A stretch of DNA of 64,000 bases from Dryas octopetala (Eukaryota > Streptophyta > Magnoliopsida > Rosales > Rosaceae): contig OY992833.1 in assembly GCA_963921425.1 (NCBI GenBank), positions 4,156,501 through 4,220,500 of the forward strand. The letters are read 5' to 3'. Within the stretch, counting starts at the first letter, position 1, and the number at the start of each line of letters is the position of its first letter. Shown piece after piece: positions 1 through 12,190 of this stretch. A program made the position numbers and the translations under genes. The notes below the pieces were generated by a model. The model was given only the letters and a program-made list of their open reading frames with translations. It was not told where the DNA came from and did not search any database.

Positions 1-817
1 AGTGGCTACTAGAAGAGCACAACCGCAGATTTATCTATTGGTTACGTGACAAGGTATTACTTTGTTACCTTTAAAACCACTTAGCCTAATGTCATCTATT
101 TGGTGTTGTGTTTCTGTTTTAAAAATGACATCCTAACCTTTGTTCTCATAGGTGGCAGAGTTAATCAATGGTGGATCCAGTGGCATAACGGCCTCGTTGA
201 AGCGACTAGCTATAGGTCTACCTATGAGTGTGTTGCAGTATGAGGGCTATCAGATTGAGGGCTGCCATTATCACACAAAGGCACGTGATTCCATACGCAC
301 AGTCCAAAACAGTGGGGTGACCTTGGTGGCAAAGACAATGCAAGTGGCAAGCGCGAAGGATAAAAATCCTGTCTACACTGATATGTCTTTCTATGGTGTT
401 ATCGAAGAAATATGGGAACTGGATTATAACGACTTTAGGGTGCCTTTGTTTAAATGTCAATGGGTAGAGAACAATAAGGGAATTAAGACAGATGAACTAG
501 GGTTCCAATTGGTTAATCTTAGTAGGATAGGTCATAAGAAAGACGTATTTGCTTTGGCTGCCCAAGTGAAGCAAGTATTTTATATAGAAGACCCACTAGA
601 CTCTAATTGGTCAGTGGTACTTGCAGTCCCAAATAGAGAGTTTAATGATTGTGCTCATGAGGATGAGTTGGGGGACACCATTATTGACCATCAATCCTTT
701 AGCCTTGGATTACCTCCTGTTGAGGAATTTGATGATATAATGGGAGAGGATGATAACAGTTACAAGAGGGATAATTGTGAGGGTGTATGGATTGATCACA
801 CCAAAAACACAAATTGA
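1..817 (+). CDS. CACTA TNP2-type transposase, 3' end (DUF4218 tail and DUF4216), partial
   Basis: Two exons are visible. Bases 3-53 read WLLEEHNRRFIYWLRDK, which resembles the end of the DUF4218 region of TNP2-like transposases; a GT donor follows at 54 and the acceptor AG is at 150-151. Exon 152-817 is fully open and ends with TGA at 815-817. Its start has the DUF4216 pattern: a GCHYHTKARD segment, then GVTLVAKTMQ, YTDMSFYGVIEEIWELDY and a FKCQWVE segment. The C-terminal 40 residues are acidic. In CACTA elements this protein is the nuclear transposase that binds and cuts the ends. No stop or frameshift is seen in the visible part, unlike the neighbouring second gene. The catalytic N-terminal part is outside the window, so integrity is unknown. 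Confidence 0.8.
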
Positions 818-1019
818 CAATCTAAAGGTTTGAATTTATTCAGTTTTTATTTGTCACTTAATTTCAGTGATCGAGCTTCAATTTAAAGGTTTCTATCTCT
901 TTTTCTTTTCTTGATTGTTGGTTTTGTCACTAACCTGTCAGTTTACACGTTACTAAGCACACAAGTAAGTATTGCTCTAACTTTGAAGCTACTAATGTTT
1001 TCAGGAATATGAGTTGATA

Positions 1020-4000
1020 ATGGCTACACCATCAAGAAAAAAAGCTATAGCTGCGAAATCCAAAGGCAATAGGGTTGCCACCCCAAAATCAAAGGCCAAG
1101 AAACCTTCAGTTTCCAAGGCCAAGGACAATAAAAAAGCATGTTCGACTTCAAAGGACACTGTTACAGATGAAGGCAGCAGCAAATCCTCACGTGGTGTTA
1201 CAAAGATGCACAGAATTGTTGTTAAGAAGGCTTTAGGTCGAAAGCTGAAAGTGAATTACAACTCACATGGCTTGCCAGTAGGGGAAACAAGGTTGTACTT
1301 GGCTTCTTACATAGGAGTTTTGGCAAGGACAACTATACCTATTACGCATACTCGTTGGCCGAAAGTGCCAGATGACCTAAAGCAGAACATTTGGGACGAT
1401 GTTCAGGTAATTAAGACCTTCATAAAATTTCTTATAATCAGAGTGTCATTTGAATCTGTATGTGTCTTAATTAAAAAGTTTATAAATTAGATATACTATT
1501 GTAGAAGAGAGTGGGAGCGAGGCATACATTATAATTATATATACTATTGTTTAGAAGAGAGTGGGAGGCATACATTATACCAGATACCATAAATTTTCTG
1601 CTCTAAGAATATGCCTGTAACAGTTTAGGCTAATTGGCACAAGAAAATTAAGGGAATGTTACTCTTCTTACTGCTCACTCGTTGATACTTTAACATGGAT
1701 ATACAAATTTGCCATTATACACACTTGCGTATATAATATAGGCATATTGTCATATACACTACCACATAATGCTCTGCCACATTATAAGCATTTTTCTTTC
1801 ATTACACACTTCCTTTAGATACACTTGTTACACACTTGCTTCATCTTCAATTCATTATAAGCATTATAATTTCAGTCACATAAGCTTTATAATTTCAGTC
1901 GCATAAGCATTAACATTTCAGTCACATAAGCTTTATAATTTCAGTCGCATAAGCATTATACTTGTTCCTTGTAGAAAGCGTTTGAGTTGGCCAAAGAAAG
2001 CAGGAAATGGGTGTTGTCATCTGCTGGCAGTAAATGGAGGTCTTTCAAGACTACATTAACCACCAAATACATATTGCCATTCAAAGATGACCCAGAAGCG
2101 GAAGCTTTGTAGACCCAGCCGAAGGAGTACGACTTTATTGCACAAGAGGATTGGACTGCCTTTGTTGCTCAACGATTATCAAACGATTTTCTGGTAAAGA
2201 TTTCAGTTTAGAATTCAAAGTTTGTGGTACATATATATGTTTGTTAGCTTCCATTTAGGGTCTAATGTTTGTGGTATGTGGTGTCGTCATCGTAGGAACT
2301 ACACGAAGCTCAAAGGCAAAGAACTGCAAAGCAGAAGTATCATCATAGGTTATCAAGGAAGGGATATATTGGCTTGGAGGAGGAATTAGTAAGGCTATAA
2401 GAATCCCATAATTGATTTGTCTTTCAACTATATGTAATGGGAATTGGAGGTTGGACTAACTATATATATGGTTAATTTTATGCCGAATAGAGGAAGAAAA
2501 ATGTTGATGAAGATGATCTAGACCGCTCTAGCCTATAGAAGAAAGCTAGGGAAGACTATAATGGGAACTTGACTGAAGAAGTGATGCATGTGGCTAAAGT
2601 CATAGTAAGCTACTGAATCTCACAGATTGAGGTTGGATAATTGATTGTGTAGTGATATGCTGAAACTGTTCATGTTTTTCTTATTTTGGCAGAACGAGTT
2701 GATGGACAAAGTGAAAGCTGGAAGGTGCTAATGATGTTCTAAGCATGGCATTGGATACTCCGGAGCATGCCGGTAGGGTCAAGGGTGTGGGGGGAAATAT
2801 CAATCCTTCGGTGTACTTCAACATCCCAAAAAAACCTAGGGATGAGATGACCATGAGTAAGAGAGACCTAGTGGCTATATTGCAAAGGAACAATAGGGAG
2901 CTGTTGGACAGAATTGAGAAGTTGGAGTCAATGAACAATGTGGCTACACCAAAACAAGTTCCAAGTACAGGGATGGTCTCCGATAAAGCAAGTTGCTTTG
3001 GTGAGGAAAAGGCTAAGGATGCAGAGGTTGATGTTGAAGAGAAAGTTGAAGCAGTGTCGGTGGAAGAGATGGAAGAGGCAGCAATGAAGGTAACGTATGA
3101 TTCTTTGGTGCCATGTTTTCATATGACAAGTAATATACTTAAGTTTGATTGTTTCTAAGCCAAAGAAAGCTATTGATTACAAATCTGATTTTAAGTTTAA
3201 GCTTATGAGTTGTTATGTTTGTGTAGGGAAAATCATGCAAACTGGCAGTAGGAGATGTCGCCAACATTGTTGCATGGGATACAGTGATTGATATGGCATC
3301 CAACATAGTACACGGTGTTCCCTTAGGTGAGGGAAATGTGAGGGTTTCAATTGACATTGCCAACAAGGAAGAAGCATTACTTTCCTTCCCGGTAAGGGAC
3401 GAGTTAATCACAGTTGGGCAGGCTGTTGGAAGCCATGTGGCTTGGCCCCAAGAACTTGTTATCATTGGGAACAAGAAGGTAAATACCAACTTCAGGTCAC
3501 TTGTGTTTTTCCTTCATATTTCAGCGAGTTACATGTTTGTCACTAGCAGCTTAATAAACCTGCGTCTAGCTAGACATCAGAAACATGCTCTTAAAACTTT
3601 TTTTGCGAAGGCCACTGATTCTCTAGAACTAAATGCAGTATTTCCAAGGTTTTAATATTACTATAAAACTATTATCTTCTATCTTCCTAACAGCAGAAAC
3701 AACATAGACCACTCTTTTATATAAAACTAGCATCTGAAGCAACACAATTTTCTTGATGATTAGCATACAATATCTGCCAAATGAATGAAAAATAAATCCA
3801 CAGCTACGCAAGAAAGTTATGATCATAATTCCAATATGCCTGATGTGTCTTTGTCTTAGTAAATCACTAACAAGCTCTTGTTTATCTTTGATACCCTATA
3901 ACCAGAAAAAGCAGGTTCCTGCCATGGTGAAGGAGCTATTCAAGAAGGAAGCAGCCGAAAAACACGTCCCGAAGCAATGCAAGTTGTTGTATCGATTTGC

Positions 4001-6207
4001 AACGGAAACAATGGTCGCTATTGGCAAAGTCATGAGTAGTGAAGTGGAGGCAGAAGTCTTTGGAGATGTCCGAAGACTTTATATATTAAAAGAGGATATT
4101 ACTAGCTTATTGGAGATGAAAGAACTTTCAGCCACATGCTTAGTTGTGTACATGAGGTAATTTTACTCTTTCAACCACATGCATAGTTAATTTATTCAAC
4201 TATTTCTCAACTTGAATTGTTTCTGATACACATGCATTGTAAAAACATTGATAGGCACCTATACGATAGGCTGTTCGAATCAAACATGACTGACATGGTT
4301 GGTTTGGTGGACCCGGCACGCATCTCTATGGGAGTTGGAAACCCAGAGCGGAGATCAACCTACCTAGCAAATAGGTTCCAGCAAGGAAAATGCGATCGTG
4401 TCTTTTTAGTGCCATTCAATGCTGGGTATCCCTTGACTGGTTGATGTTTTAATGCTAGTTTTATGCTCATGTGTATTTCTTTGGCTAAGTATCGTTCAAT
4501 TTGACAGTAACCATTGGATTTTGACAATCATTAATGAAGAAAAGGACGTGGTCCACATCATGGGCCCTCTCCCAAGACAAACCAGTAACCCAGCCTGGAT
4601 GGATGTCATGAACACATAAGTGTCTATTAATATGTACCATCTTACATAATATGGATTGTATATTAAATTGTGATATATAACTTAAATTGATATTTTGTCT
4701 AAACTAGTGCTATTAGACAATTTAATGGGGTTACGGGAAGGAAAGGTCCGAAATCACCAACTTGGAAGCATCTCTATGTAAGTGTCTATGTATTACTTAA
4801 GTCTTTAAGTTTCTTATGTCTTACACATTGGACTAATTTAATTAAGTATAACTCTATGTAATTTCCTTTGCTTGTCTGTAGTGTCCTAAACAACCGGGTG
4901 GTGTTGAATGTGGATATTATGTCATGAGGTACATGAAGGAAATAGTTGATGACACAACCCTTGCATATGAGTCGCAGGTTAGAATACTTACTCCTATTGG
5001 GGCAGTTGACTGGTATATTTTGCTATCCTTTGTACAGTTCTAACTTAGGAAACTTGTAAAAGGGAATTACAGGAGGAAGGGATGGCCTAGCTAGGATACT
5101 AGTTTGTTGCTGGTTTTTAAGACTTTGTTTTCTGGCTTTGCATATTTTTAATTTTTTATGTGTATTTGTGTTTGGGTTGGTGCTGTGTGCATTAAAGGGT
5201 GTGTTTGGGTTGATGGTCTGCATTTCTCTTCTATTTTCATTATTTTTAACTTGCATTATTGCTGAACTCTAGGCTGATACTATGACTACTCATTTATACT
5301 TGCATGATCCATTTTTTGAATCATATATATGTGCAGCCATTTGAAAGCCCTTTGAAAGCCCAATTCCCTTATCCATCAGTTTTGCCCTTTCTGTTTGTGG
5401 CATGGACCCTTCTTGGCTCAAAACGATTATGCCTCACCCTCTGTACACACTTGTTTACATTATTGTGAATCTTCATCCACTATAGTAAATTATGCATAAA
5501 TTGTGAATGTCACCTTGAAATTCAAAGAAGATTACCCTACACTTAAGAGGATTCTATCATGCTTTTCCTTATAATTATTACAATGGAATCATTATATTGG
5601 ATTGGATTGCATTACAATAAATATACTTTTCTCACTGGTTGTGAAAGTTTGTATGGAAGTTAGTTGAGATGGGTCCCCAAAAGGAAAAGGCAACGTGGTG
5701 GAGGAGGTTTCCAAGATGAAAATGTAGCAGCATGGAGCGAGTGGGTGGTAGGCAGTACCTTTTGATAGGCTTTGACTTTTATATCTACAAAATAGGTGGT
5801 CTAAGCTTGGTAAAAAAATAAATGTCGCATTAGAGCATGTCTTGCCACGCATGAATTGACATGTTTTCTCCAACATGCTCAAGTGAAAATCATTTCCCTC
5901 TTGACCCCATCATCACTAGCTACAGAGAGAAAGAGAGAGATGATTCAAAGTCTCATTTTCTATTTTTCACACTTGTTATTGTCAATAATTCTTCCAAGTT
6001 TGTCTGAATTTTGTTAGTTTACCCAATTTTTGCTGAATGCACTTTTCAATACTTTGGGATCCTTGCTGCCATCTTATTAATTAATTCACTTTTCTTTCTT
6101 GTTTTCAGTGGAGTAACCTGAAGAACAAGATGAGCAGTTACACACATGAACAAATAGTTGAAGTCCGGGTTGAATGGGGAGATTATGTTTCCATGAATTT
6201 TATTTAG
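1020..6207 (+). pseudogene. CACTA-encoded Transposase_24 / Ulp1-like cysteine protease gene, decayed
   Basis: I read about twelve exons: 1020-1406, 1975-2193, 2296-2388, 2491-2604, 2693-3089, 3227-3478, 3915-4156, 4255-4425, 4508-4615, 4708-4777, 4882-4977 and 6109-6207. The N-terminus is Lys/Ser-rich. The Transposase_24 signature HRLSRKGYIGLEEEL is in exon 3, a DUF8039-like module (CKLAVGDVANIVAWDTV) in exon 6, and a C48/Ulp1-like fold at the end with NHWILT (catalytic His) and QPGGVECGYYVMRY (catalytic Cys). Damage: an in-frame TAG at 2109-2111, a TAG at 2539-2541 where the family has Trp, a frameshift near 2717-2725, and the exon 9 donor GT changed to AT. The expected catalytic Asp after the His strand reads MGPL instead of MDPL. 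The role of these protease-like genes in CACTA elements is not settled. The start is the first ATG after an acceptor-like CAG. Confidence 0.8.
4978..6108 (+). other. Long last intron of the CACTA-1 Ulp1-like gene
   Basis: About 1.1 kb separates the exon carrying the catalytic Cys from the 33-codon last exon. I see only AT-rich sequence and short spurious ORFs, with no recognisable nested element. Confidence 0.5.
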
Positions 6208-6589
6208 ACTAACATGCATGTTTTTGGTACCTTTTTGAGCATTTTGTTGTAGATATGAAGATATATACTAGCTAGTTCAGATTCAAATCTTTTTTATAGG
6301 CAGAATTTAGGCTTAGCTGAATTGCACTGTCATGCCTTCATTATTTTTGTACATGTTGGCATGTATTTAATTAGGATCTAGCTAGCTAGAGATGGATTTT
6401 GTGAAGGTTATGGAGATAGGATAGTGATTTTGAGGTATACATGATGAGGGCTATCCATCTTTTTATATGGATTTGTAATCTTATTTTGTTAACTTCATTA
6501 CTGAGTTTGGATGTTGGATTCATTTATATGAATGGAAGAATTTAAGTTGGATTACTTTAGAAGCTTAGTAATTGTTGCGTGGATGCATA

Positions 6590-7400
6590 TTTACCAATTA
6601 ATTTTTATCCATATCAGAAGCATATCAGATTATATAAAAATGCAACGATAAGGAATGATGTTTCAACATCATTTAAAAAACAAAAAACCGATATGTAAAG
6701 GATACTTTCATATCAGATTTCAAGTATAAAACCGATATGTTATACACCTTTTATATCTGATTTCAAGTACAAAACCGATATGTTATACACATTTTATATC
6801 CGATTTTAAGTACAAAACCGATATGTTATACACCTTTTATATCCGATTTTAAGTACCAAACTGATATGTTATACACCTTTTATATCCGATTTTAAGTACC
6901 AAACCGATATGTTATACTCCTTTTATATCCTATTTTAATTTAAAAACGATATGTTATCCACTTTTTATATCATATTTTAAGTACAAACCGATATGTTATC
7001 CACCTTTTATATCATATTTTAAGTACCAAACCGATATGTAATACACCATTTATATCCGATTTTAATTACAAAACCGATATGCTATACTCATTTTATATTT
7101 GATTTTAAGTACTAAGACGATATTGAATACATTTTTTATATCGGTTCTAAAATTACTAATGATATCATAAGTATCTTACATATCGAAATGAAGTTTTTAA
7201 GATATAATAAATGATTAATATCTGATAACGATGGTGGTATATCATATCAGATTATCAAACAAATACGATATCTAATATAGTATAGACATCAGTGTATAAC
7301 CGATATGTAATATGGGAGAATAGATATCGGCACTCAATATATCGGTTAGAAACCTAAATAGATATCGGTTTTTCACTGATATATATTAAGGTTTTTCTTG
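6590..7400. repeat. Subterminal tandem repeats of CACTA-1 (about 43 bp period)
   Basis: Copies of a unit containing ACCGATATGTTATACACC and TTTTATATCCGATTTTAAG recur with a 43-bp step; ccgatatg-type starts fall near 6688, 6732, 6775, 6818, 6861 and 6904. The repeats become degenerate and partly inverted (ATATCGG) toward the terminus at 7405. Arrays like this next to CACTA ends are the known binding sites of the element's own DNA-binding protein. Confidence 0.85.
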
Positions 7401-7405
7401 TAGTG

Positions 7406-8992
7406 TCAAGAGAGAATGACTCTGTAGAGTGTAGACCCCTTAATCCTATCAATTTAGCCCTTTTGACCAATTGGGTTGGGGAATTTTATTTAGGATATCA
7501 ATTAAGTAAACATAATTTTATTTTTTATGTCTCGTATAAATATAGAGTTGGACTTTTCATCAAAATATAGAGCTAGAATTTTTTATTTTTTGGGTTATAG
7601 AGCTGGACTTAATTGAAGTATATATTTTTCATTTTTTGGCTAGAAAAGTAGATACTCATGGCCAGGTTGCCTCATTTTAGTCTTTCATATGACTGCCTCT
7701 GCCTACCTTGAACATGGTATTGGATGTTTATTGACATCAATTAAGTATAAGCAAGGTTGAAAATATCGGAGATATCTTAAATATCAGTACTCAAATTTAC
7801 GGATATATCGATATAGGAAAATATCGGTGTAAGTCAACAAAAATACATAATTTTTTAGTAAAACTCTAAGAAATATATAATCAATCATCAATTCATATGT
7901 TAAACAAGTAAAATGCATAAACTATTACTTTCATAATGAGTATATAATATGCAAAAAGATATAATAAACATCGGTGATAATTAGATGAGAGTCCATCTAC
8001 ATCTAGAAATAGGACCTAGCAAGTTCATAATTAATTATATGAGCTTTCATCTACCCCATACAATAGTTGTACCAATTCATGACACTTGAATAGCTCATCA
8101 TGTATGTTTAGACATGGAACATATACATCTCTCTTGAGCTCCCTACATTACCCAATTAATTAACCTAAATTCTACATTCCCAATCTGTGATGCATGTTAT
8201 TGTAAATTAAACATATTTCACTAAATCTTATGCCATAGTAAATCAAATGTATTTCACTAAATCTTATGTCATAGTAAATTAAACATATTTCAATAATCTT
8301 ACGCCATAGTAAATTAAACATATTTCACTAATTTTTTTTATTGAACATATTACACTAAATTAAACAACCATATTAATTTCAATTAAAAGTTACATATACC
8401 ACTAACATATTAATTATTCTCTTGTTCTTACTTATTTTGAAAGAAAAAAAAAACAATAAAATAAAAAGCCCAACTGAGTAGACCACCAGCCCTTTTGACC
8501 ACAAAAAAAAGAAAAAAAAAAAAAAGTAGCCCACCAGCCCCACGCCCCCACCCACAAATTTAAGTAAACCTATTAATTAACCTACCCACCCACATTTCCC
8601 AAGTTCTCAAGCACAAAAGCCCACCCACGCTCTTCTTCAAAATACAACATGCAATGTGAGTCTGTGAAAGAGAGAGTGAGAGCAGAGAGCGAAAAATGCA
8701 GAAAAAATTGAAAGATAGCATACCTCAAATCTCAATGAAGTATGAACAAATCAACTGAGTTTGAACTTTGAAGGCTGAATTGAAGAGAAGCCAACTTGAA
8801 GTGAAGAAACAAAGGATGTGAGAAAGAGTTTCTGCATTTAAATTTTTGAAGTTTTCAGGAACCAGCCTATAAGATATGGATAGAAAATGATGGGAAGGTT
8901 GTAAAGGATGGGAAAGAAAAGTTGGACAAAGTCAGATTGTGGAAGACAAGATGAGTGCTTGTTTGAATTTACTGGCCGATGGGAAATAATTA
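7406..8992. other. AT-rich intergenic stretch, no gene seen
   Basis: I see no ORF with a recognisable motif. A stretch from about 7750 carries ATATCGG/GATATC words (GGTTGAAAATATCGGAG). This looks like the edge of another DNA transposon, but I could not find its partner end. Around 8495-8525 there are long A runs. Confidence 0.4.
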
Positions 8993-9550
8993 CACTATTA
9001 GAAAAACATCGATATACGTACATTAGTGCAAATTAAATTGATGAATAATCTTCATTTCAACTGATGTCTCCAGGGGTAATATCTAATGTACCCTTTTAGA
9101 CATCAGTTTTTAGACATCAACTTATAACTGATGTCTAATATATGTTTTAATATCGCATTATTTTTAATCTGAAATTAATGATGGACCAAATACATCAGTT
9201 TATGTCATTTTCAATGAGTAAATTAAGTGAAACACATATGTTAGATATATAGGTTATCATAAATTATTTTGGAACTGATATAAATTCCTACATTATACAT
9301 CAGTTTTTGAATTTGTTTAGATATAGTAAGTCACGTATTTCCAAGTATATACATCATAATTAATATGATTAGACATTAGTTTTGATAAAACAGTGATACA
9401 AAAGTTGTGTATGGTATCAGTATTGTTTTAAAATATGATATGTAATATCTCTAAAATTACAGTTTTTTGCATTAACTGATATCTTTAATGTTTTTTCCAC
9501 AAAAAATAGTGATATGTGAAGTGTGGTATATATCAGTTTAATTTGTGGAC
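8993..9550. mobile_element. CACTA terminal fragment
   Basis: The stretch begins CACTATTAGAAAAACATCG, a CACTA-like terminus. It is followed by repeated subterminal words of the TAGACATCAGTTTT and ACTGATGTCTAA type in both orientations. No matching second terminus or 3-bp duplication was found, so this is called a truncated end. The right limit is approximate. Confidence 0.5.
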
Positions 9551-10063
9551 AAGTGATATAATTGATAATGATACTTGAGTACCCAAGATAAAACCTGCTG
9601 GCAATTTCAAAATACCCATGATTGCTTGCAATTTCACAATACACAAGTGCTTGCAAGTTAAAAATGCCTTCCTCTCATAAATGAATCATCCATACAATAT
9701 CAAAATGATAAAAGTACTTGGTCAAATTTAGCCAAAAGAGATTACACAATTTAAACTAGCTAGCACATCTACTTAAGCTATCTTATTTCTTATTTCTTCT
9801 TTTCAAGCACTTGGTATTCAAAAATCTGCCACAATTTACAAAATATAGGCATGGCAGCAGCACTTGGTCTAAACCAATTGTTCCTTTACAAAAAAATGGC
9901 ATGGTAGCAGCACCTTATCAAAATTCCATAAGTAGCAACCCTTTATCTACAAATATGCAATATTCCTCCTTAACAAAATAATGGCATTGCAGCATTAGCT
10001 AACTATATTGATTTAAACAAAATATCAAGGGACCAAATACCAACATGCACATAATTCAAGTTC
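9551..10063. other. AT-rich spacer, no gene seen
   Basis: No recognisable coding or repeat structure. It ends in TTC (10061-10063), the left target-site duplicate of the next element. Confidence 0.5.
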
Positions 10064-10315
10064 CACTACAAGAAAGAGGGACATGAGGCACATAGAAAGT
10101 GGGCACAAATACGGATTTGTGACATGTTATTCAATAAGGGGCATAAATATAAATATATTTGTGTTTTGTTATATTTGGCATATGTGATTGTGTCTTTTTT
10201 ATATGTGTTCTATTATATAAGACATGATTTTTGTGCATTTTTACATATTACTACTTTGAAAGCTGTGCAACAATTTTATTGAAACCCATGTGAGGGCTGA
10301 GGAAGTAATTAAATC

Positions 10316-11585
10316 CAAGGACTAAAATTTTGAAATTTTCGCCGAAAATTTCGTTTTTTAGGAGTATGGAAATTTTAACACCATACCAAATTAATTTCGA
10401 AAAATTTCGCCGAAATTTCGTCGAAATTTTCCGAAATCCTTGAAATTTCGGCGAAATTTTCGATGTAGAGACCGGAGAGAGAGAGGGGAGGCAGAGACCG
10501 GAGGGAGAGGGGAGGTAGAGCACCGTCGCCGGAGGGAGAGACGAGATCGGAGAGGGAGAGCCGTAGTCGGAGGGAGAGGAGATCCGGGGAGGGAGAGGGA
10601 AGAAAAGATTAGGGAGGGAGGAGGGAGAGGGAAGAGAGAGATTATGAAGGGAGGAGAAAAATTGGTGAAGGGAGAAGAAAAGAAAAGCTGGAGAAAAAAA
10701 AAAAAAAAGAAGGCAGCCACTGGATGGAAGAAGACGAAGAGATGAAGACCAGTGGGGAAGAAGAAGGAAAAGGAAGGAAGAAAAGAGGAAGTCACGTCAC
10801 GTGGGAAGAAGAGAAAAAGGAAAGAAAAAAGAGAAGAGAAAAGAAAGGAAAAGGGAAAAAAAAGAAAGGAGAGAAAAAAAAAAAAAAAAAAAAGGAAAGA
10901 AAAAAAAAAAGAAAGAATTTTTTTTTTTTTTGGTAAGATAGATTGAGATTTGAAATCTTTAGGCAATTGGAAAGAAAAAAAAGATTTGAGATTTTATTTG
11001 GGGTTTGATTTTGTCATTTTAGTGTTTCGTTTAGTTGTAAACATAAATTATGAAAAAGAAATTTATCATGAAGTTTCATTTACTTAATGTTTGGTTTTCC
11101 AATTACGATAATTTGTAAAATTGAAATTTTAGATAAACCGTTGTTGCCGCTACTGTTATCGGATTGGTTCTATTTTAACCCAATTCGGCTTAATTTAACT
11201 ATCGAAGACCATTTCCAAGTCCCTTTGAGTAAGCTTGCTACTTTCCGTTGCCACATTGGTGATTTATTCGTGTAATTTTATTATGTAATTATTAATTAGT
11301 GAAGTATTTTTTTAACAGTATTGTCTCCGGCGCGCATTATATTCATCACATATCACATGAAATCTACTATATTATTTGATTTCTTCAATGTTTTTTATTA
11401 ATGTAGTAGATAATATGTTAAATAAACATATGGTCAAATTTCATTCAAAATTTCCATATTTTGATAGCAATTTTTGTCGTTTTTGTCCAATTTTATCAAA
11501 ATCGAAATTTTAATCGAAATTTCCGCGAAAATTTCCATCGAAATTTTTATCGAAAATTTCCTCGAAACCGAAATTTTACTCCTTG
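10316..11585 (-). mobile_element. hAT-like non-autonomous element, family 1 copy A (TSD ATTAAATC)
   Basis: The ends are CAAGGACTAAAATTT and its near-inverse AAATTTTACTCCTTG, flanked by identical 8-bp ATTAAATC at 10308-10315 and 11586-11593. An 8-bp duplication and CA-starting termini are typical of hAT. The subterminal zones are dense in GAAATTTCG / CGAAATTTC words. The middle is a purine-rich GGAGAGA tract (10475-10920) that creates long but meaningless ORFs. The inner segment with ATGTTTATTTAACAT lies in the opposite orientation to copies B and C, hence the minus strand. No transposase is encoded. Confidence 0.85.
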
Positions 11586-11987
11586 ATTAAATCTACTCAC
11601 AAAATTAAAAATAATATTAAATTAGGTTTATACTCAAATATTTGTACTCTTTTTGACAGGTCATAAGACACAAATATATGATTCATGCTCTTTGTTGCTG
11701 TCATAAAACACATATATTACCATTGTTCTACTTGGAAAGTCACCCAAACCAAACCAAACCTCAAACAACTAAAACACAAAAATCAGAAAGTCTCTCACTC
11801 ACTCTCGAAACCTACTCACTGTCTCTCTTTTAGTCTCTCAAACTCTCTTGCTGTCCAGCGCCGCCCTCTCTCTCTCTCACTCATCTCGTCGTCTCACGCC
11901 GGCACTGCCCTCTCTCTCTCTCTCTTTGTGAGTCTGTGACTCTGTCACTCATCTCTATCAGTCTCTCGCCTTTCATCTCTCACTATC

Positions 11988-12190
11988 CACTACAAGAAAT
12001 TTGGATTTTAGTGATGAATTTAAAATTCGTCATTAATAATACTGATTTAGTGACCAAATATTTTTATTCATCACTAAAAGTTTGCCCTTCAAAATTTTTT
12101 CCCATTAGCCCATTTTCGATTAATTAGTGATGAATTATTTAAGTACTAGTCACCAATTATAAACTCATCACTAAATTTTCTTTATTAGAA
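11988..12190. mobile_element. CACTA terminal fragment nested in CACTA-2
   Basis: It starts CACTACAAGAAATTTGG. Inverted and direct copies of TTTAGTGATGAA / TTCATCACTAAA follow to about 12175, the usual subterminal pattern. No matching opposite end lies between here and 16898, so only one end survives or the rest was deleted. The right limit is approximate. Confidence 0.6.

Larger units (their letters stand above)
1..7405 (+). mobile_element. CACTA (En/Spm) DNA transposon 1, left end outside the window
   Basis: The right terminus is seen directly: the sequence ends in TTCTTGTAGTG at 7405, the reverse complement of the CACTACAAGAA terminus of CACTA elements, followed by TCA as the probable 3-bp target duplicate. 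Inside are two genes typical of plant CACTA elements, a transposase tail with a DUF4216-like region (1-817) and a Transposase_24/Ulp1-like gene (1020-6207). Then comes a block of subterminal repeats. The left terminus lies before base 1, so its target duplication cannot be checked. The coding decay described below suggests it is no longer autonomous. Confidence 0.9.

Noticed and set aside
7750..8990. Complete DNA transposon starting near AAGGTTGAAAATATCGG
   Set aside because: No inverted partner end and no flanking duplication could be found.
10391..10966. Overlapping ORFs of 60-190 codons on both strands
   Set aside because: They come from the purine-rich GGAGAGA/GAAAAA tract inside a hAT element; the peptides are low-complexity Arg/Glu/Lys or Phe/Ser/Pro runs.
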